Source: an uncultured Clostridia bacterium
Lineage (GTDB): Bacteria; Bacillota; Clostridia; Oscillospirales; Ruminococcaceae
Length of the DNA stretch: 14,817 nucleotides
Reading direction: 5' to 3'
Assembly: GCA_947176675.1 (NCBI GenBank)
Contig: CAMWRN010000031.1
Coordinates: 1 to 14,817 of the forward strand
Each line of letters opens with the position of its first letter. Positions within the stretch are counted from its first letter, which is position 1. Below, piece after piece: positions 13,461 to 14,817 of the stretch. The notes below the pieces were generated by a model. It was given only the letters and a program-made list of their open reading frames with translations, made no database searches and was not told where the DNA came from. The translations under genes and the position numbers were made by a program.

Positions 13461-13538
13461 ATTATTATTTCCCGATTTGGGGGAGACTTTTTCGCTGCGG
13501 CAAATTTTGACATTTCTCCCGAAAAGTCTGAAAAAGCA

Positions 13539-13567
13539 TTGCAATTTCCACAAAAAACTGTTAAAAT
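13539..13567 (+). promoter_or_regulatory. Likely sigma-A promoter of the GH16 gene
   Basis: TTGCAA (13539-13544), a 17-nt spacer and TAAAAT (13562-13567) with a TGT extension (13559-13561). Transcription would start near 13574, about 44 nt upstream of the GH16 ATG. The -35 matches at 4 of 6 positions, so this is a good but not certain call. Confidence 0.55.
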
Positions 13568-13617
13568 TACTTAAAGAGAAAATTTCTTCGGCTCTGCGAT
13601 AAACGGGAGGTCATATT

Positions 13618-14691
13618 ATGAAAACGAAAAAAATACTTGCCGTACCCGCCCTTATTACAGCCTTGCTGATATGCATTCTTGCTCTTTCCGCGGAAGTGTC
13701 CGCCGTGTCTACGCCTAAAAAGAAAAGCATATCACTCGACAAAAGCAGCATTGAACTATACGAGAGTGAGACCTTTACTCTTACCCCGTCGGTTACAGGA
13801 TTTAAGAAATGCACTATCCAATGGTCGTCCTCCGACAAAACCGTCGCTTCCGTGAAAAAGGGAGGAGTCGTTACCGCCCTTAAAGAAGGTTCAGCGGATA
13901 TTACGGTAAAAATAAAAGGCACGGACCTTAAAGCGGTGTGCCATGTTTCCGTTGTCCAAAAAGACCCCGACCCCAACGATCATCAAACCGTCACCATTGA
14001 CGGAAAGACCTACTTCCTGTCTTTTGAGGACAGCTTTGACGGCGATTCTCTTGACGAGACCAAATGGGAAAGAGGTCCCGAATGGAAAAGACAGGACCTT
14101 AACAACTACTGGGACGACAGTATGTCCTACCTTGACGGAGAGGGGAACCTTATTATCGAGACCTCCTACGATGAGGAAAACGACCGCTTTCTCAGCGGCG
14201 CGGTCAGAACAAAAGGCAAATTTGAACAGGCATACGGATACTTCGAGATACGCTGCACGGTAAACACCGTACCCGGCTACTGGACGGCATTCTGGCTTAT
14301 GGGCGAAAGCGTGGCAGATGAGACTGACGGCGGAAGGAACGGTACGGAGATAGATATTATGGAAACCCCGTTTTTCAGGGAGAAAAAGGTTCAGAACACC
14401 CTGAACTGGGACGGCTACGGATACCGTCACAAGTCGTCGGGAAACGTTTCAAAAGCCGATGTTTACGACGGTGAATACCATACCTTTGCCCTGCTGTGGA
14501 CGGAAAGCGAGTACGTTTTCTACATAGACGGCGAGGAGTCATGGCGCACAGAAGCTGCCGAAGCAAAGGGCACCTGTCAAGTCCCGCTGTACGTTAAAAT
14601 CTCCGCAGAGACCGGTTCGTGGACAGGTGCTCCCGACCCCGCCGACCTTCCGAATTTCATGAAAATTGATTATGTCAGGGTCTACAAATAA
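13618..14691 (+). CDS. Secreted glycoside hydrolase family 16 enzyme with N-terminal Big_2 domain
   Basis: A 357-residue secreted enzyme. The signal peptide is residues 1 to about 29 (basic MKTKK, hydrophobic core, cleavage likely after AEVSA). Then comes a bacterial Ig-like Big_2 domain (about 37-112; SISLDKSSIELYESETFTL ... WSSSDKTVASV ... VVTALKEGSADITV), a short linker (DPDPND) and a GH16 jelly roll (about 125-357). The active site EIDIME gives nucleophile Glu244 and acid/base Glu249, with the extra residue of the beta-bulge subgroup (laminarinase/agarase-like) and not the lichenase type. Supporting blocks are DETKWERG, GKFEQAYGYFEIR, GYWTAFWLM and the terminal MKIDYVRVYK. It probably cuts an extracellular beta-glucan or related polysaccharide. 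No dockerin or LPXTG anchor is present. The start has GGGAGG 8 nt upstream. Confidence 0.93.
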   Translation: MKTKKILAVPALITALLICILALSAEVSAVSTPKKKSISLDKSSIELYESETFTLTPSVTGFKKCTIQWSSSDKTVASVKKGGVVTALKEGSADITVKIKGTDLKAVCHVSVVQKDPDPNDHQTVTIDGKTYFLSFEDSFDGDSLDETKWERGPEWKRQDLNNYWDDSMSYLDGEGNLIIETSYDEENDRFLSGAVRTKGKFEQAYGYFEIRCTVNTVPGYWTAFWLMGESVADETDGGRNGTEIDIMETPFFREKKVQNTLNWDGYGYRHKSSGNVSKADVYDGEYHTFALLWTESEYVFYIDGEESWRTEAAEAKGTCQVPLYVKISAETGSWTGAPDPADLPNFMKIDYVRVYK

Positions 14692-14709
14692 CAACTGACA
14701 ATCAACAGC

Positions 14710-14750
14710 AAAAAGTCCCGTTCGTACTGCACGAGCGGGACTTTTTCTTT
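14710..14750 (+). terminator. Strong intrinsic terminator after the GH16 gene
   Basis: An 11-bp perfect stem (AAAAAGTCCCG 14710-14720 with CGGGACTTTTT 14736-14746) is extended by inner pairs TTCGT/ACGAG to about 16 bp with a 5-nt loop. TTTTTCTTT ends it. It lies 19 nt after the GH16 stop codon. Confidence 0.93.
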
Positions 14751-14817
14751 GTCAGTTCTCCTCGGACTTCTTACGCATTTCGTCGGGAAAATTGCAATCA
14801 TAAGGTAATCATAATGC

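Noticed and set aside
14752..14817. 3' end of a further minus-strand gene after the GH16 terminator (reads ...PDEMRKKSEEN then stop)
   Set aside because: An in-frame TGA only about 19 codons upstream of that stop prevents any longer frame within the window. A plus-strand ATG at 14814 with AAGG upstream is also too little to call.
1..14817. CRISPR arrays, tRNA/rRNA genes, insertion sequences, prophage or defence genes
   Set aside because: No direct-repeat arrays, cloverleaf structures, transposase, integrase, phage or nuclease-system proteins were seen on either strand.

Overview
The window looks like chromosomal DNA from an anaerobic Firmicute of class Clostridia, most likely a Ruminococcus-like member of the Oscillospirales. 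The RpoB, RpoC and YifB sequences are clearly firmicute. Strong AGGAGG-type ribosome sites, TTGACA/TATAAT promoters, a CIRCE-controlled htpG, the dipicolinate synthase pair of endospore formers and a secreted glycoside hydrolase with a bacterial Ig-like domain all agree with this. The genus is an inference. No rRNA, tRNA, CRISPR array, insertion sequence or phage gene was seen. This is mostly a core-genome neighbourhood.

Layout. On the minus strand the window opens with the first 250 codons of rpoC (1-750, TTG start) behind rpoB (822-4610). rpoB has an unusually long, almost purely acidic C-terminal tail. The rpoBC unit is not preceded by rplJ/rplL. It has its own leader of about 150 nt and a perfect consensus sigma-A promoter (4766-4794). 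Two strong hairpin terminators (4816-4855 and 5151-5190) insulate it from yifB/comM (5270-6799). Between those terminators lie about 295 bp with no recognisable gene. Upstream of yifB is a hairpin-rich spacer and then an alpha/beta-hydrolase of the monoacylglycerol lipase type (7064-8008) with its own promoter.

On the plus strand, divergent from the hydrolase, are dpaA and dpaB (spoVFA/spoVFB; 8267-9157 and 9150-9731). They overlap by 8 nt, probably lie behind a sigma-K promoter, and make dipicolinic acid for the spore core. A bidirectional terminator separates them from a convergent pair: a PHP-domain phosphoesterase (9797-10486) and, upstream of it, a small two-TM zinc-ribbon protein (10536-10958). 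The latter has its own promoter immediately behind htpG.

htpG (11033-12943, Hsp90) has a textbook heat-shock control region: a sigma-A promoter overlapped by a perfect CIRCE operator, plus a second degenerate CIRCE that shares four bases with the first. Upstream is a small XRE-type regulator gene (13091-13318), with palindromes on both sides of it. The window ends with a secreted Big_2-GH16 beta-glucanase-type enzyme (13618-14691, plus strand) and a strong terminator.

The biology is transcription machinery, protein quality control, sporulation and polysaccharide use. I found no clear new multi-gene system. The points most worth checking are regulatory: the tandem CIRCE, the palindrome between the XRE gene and htpG, the hairpin that could hide the zinc-ribbon gene's ribosome site only in read-through mRNA, the acidic RpoB tail, and the terminator-bounded island upstream of rpoB.
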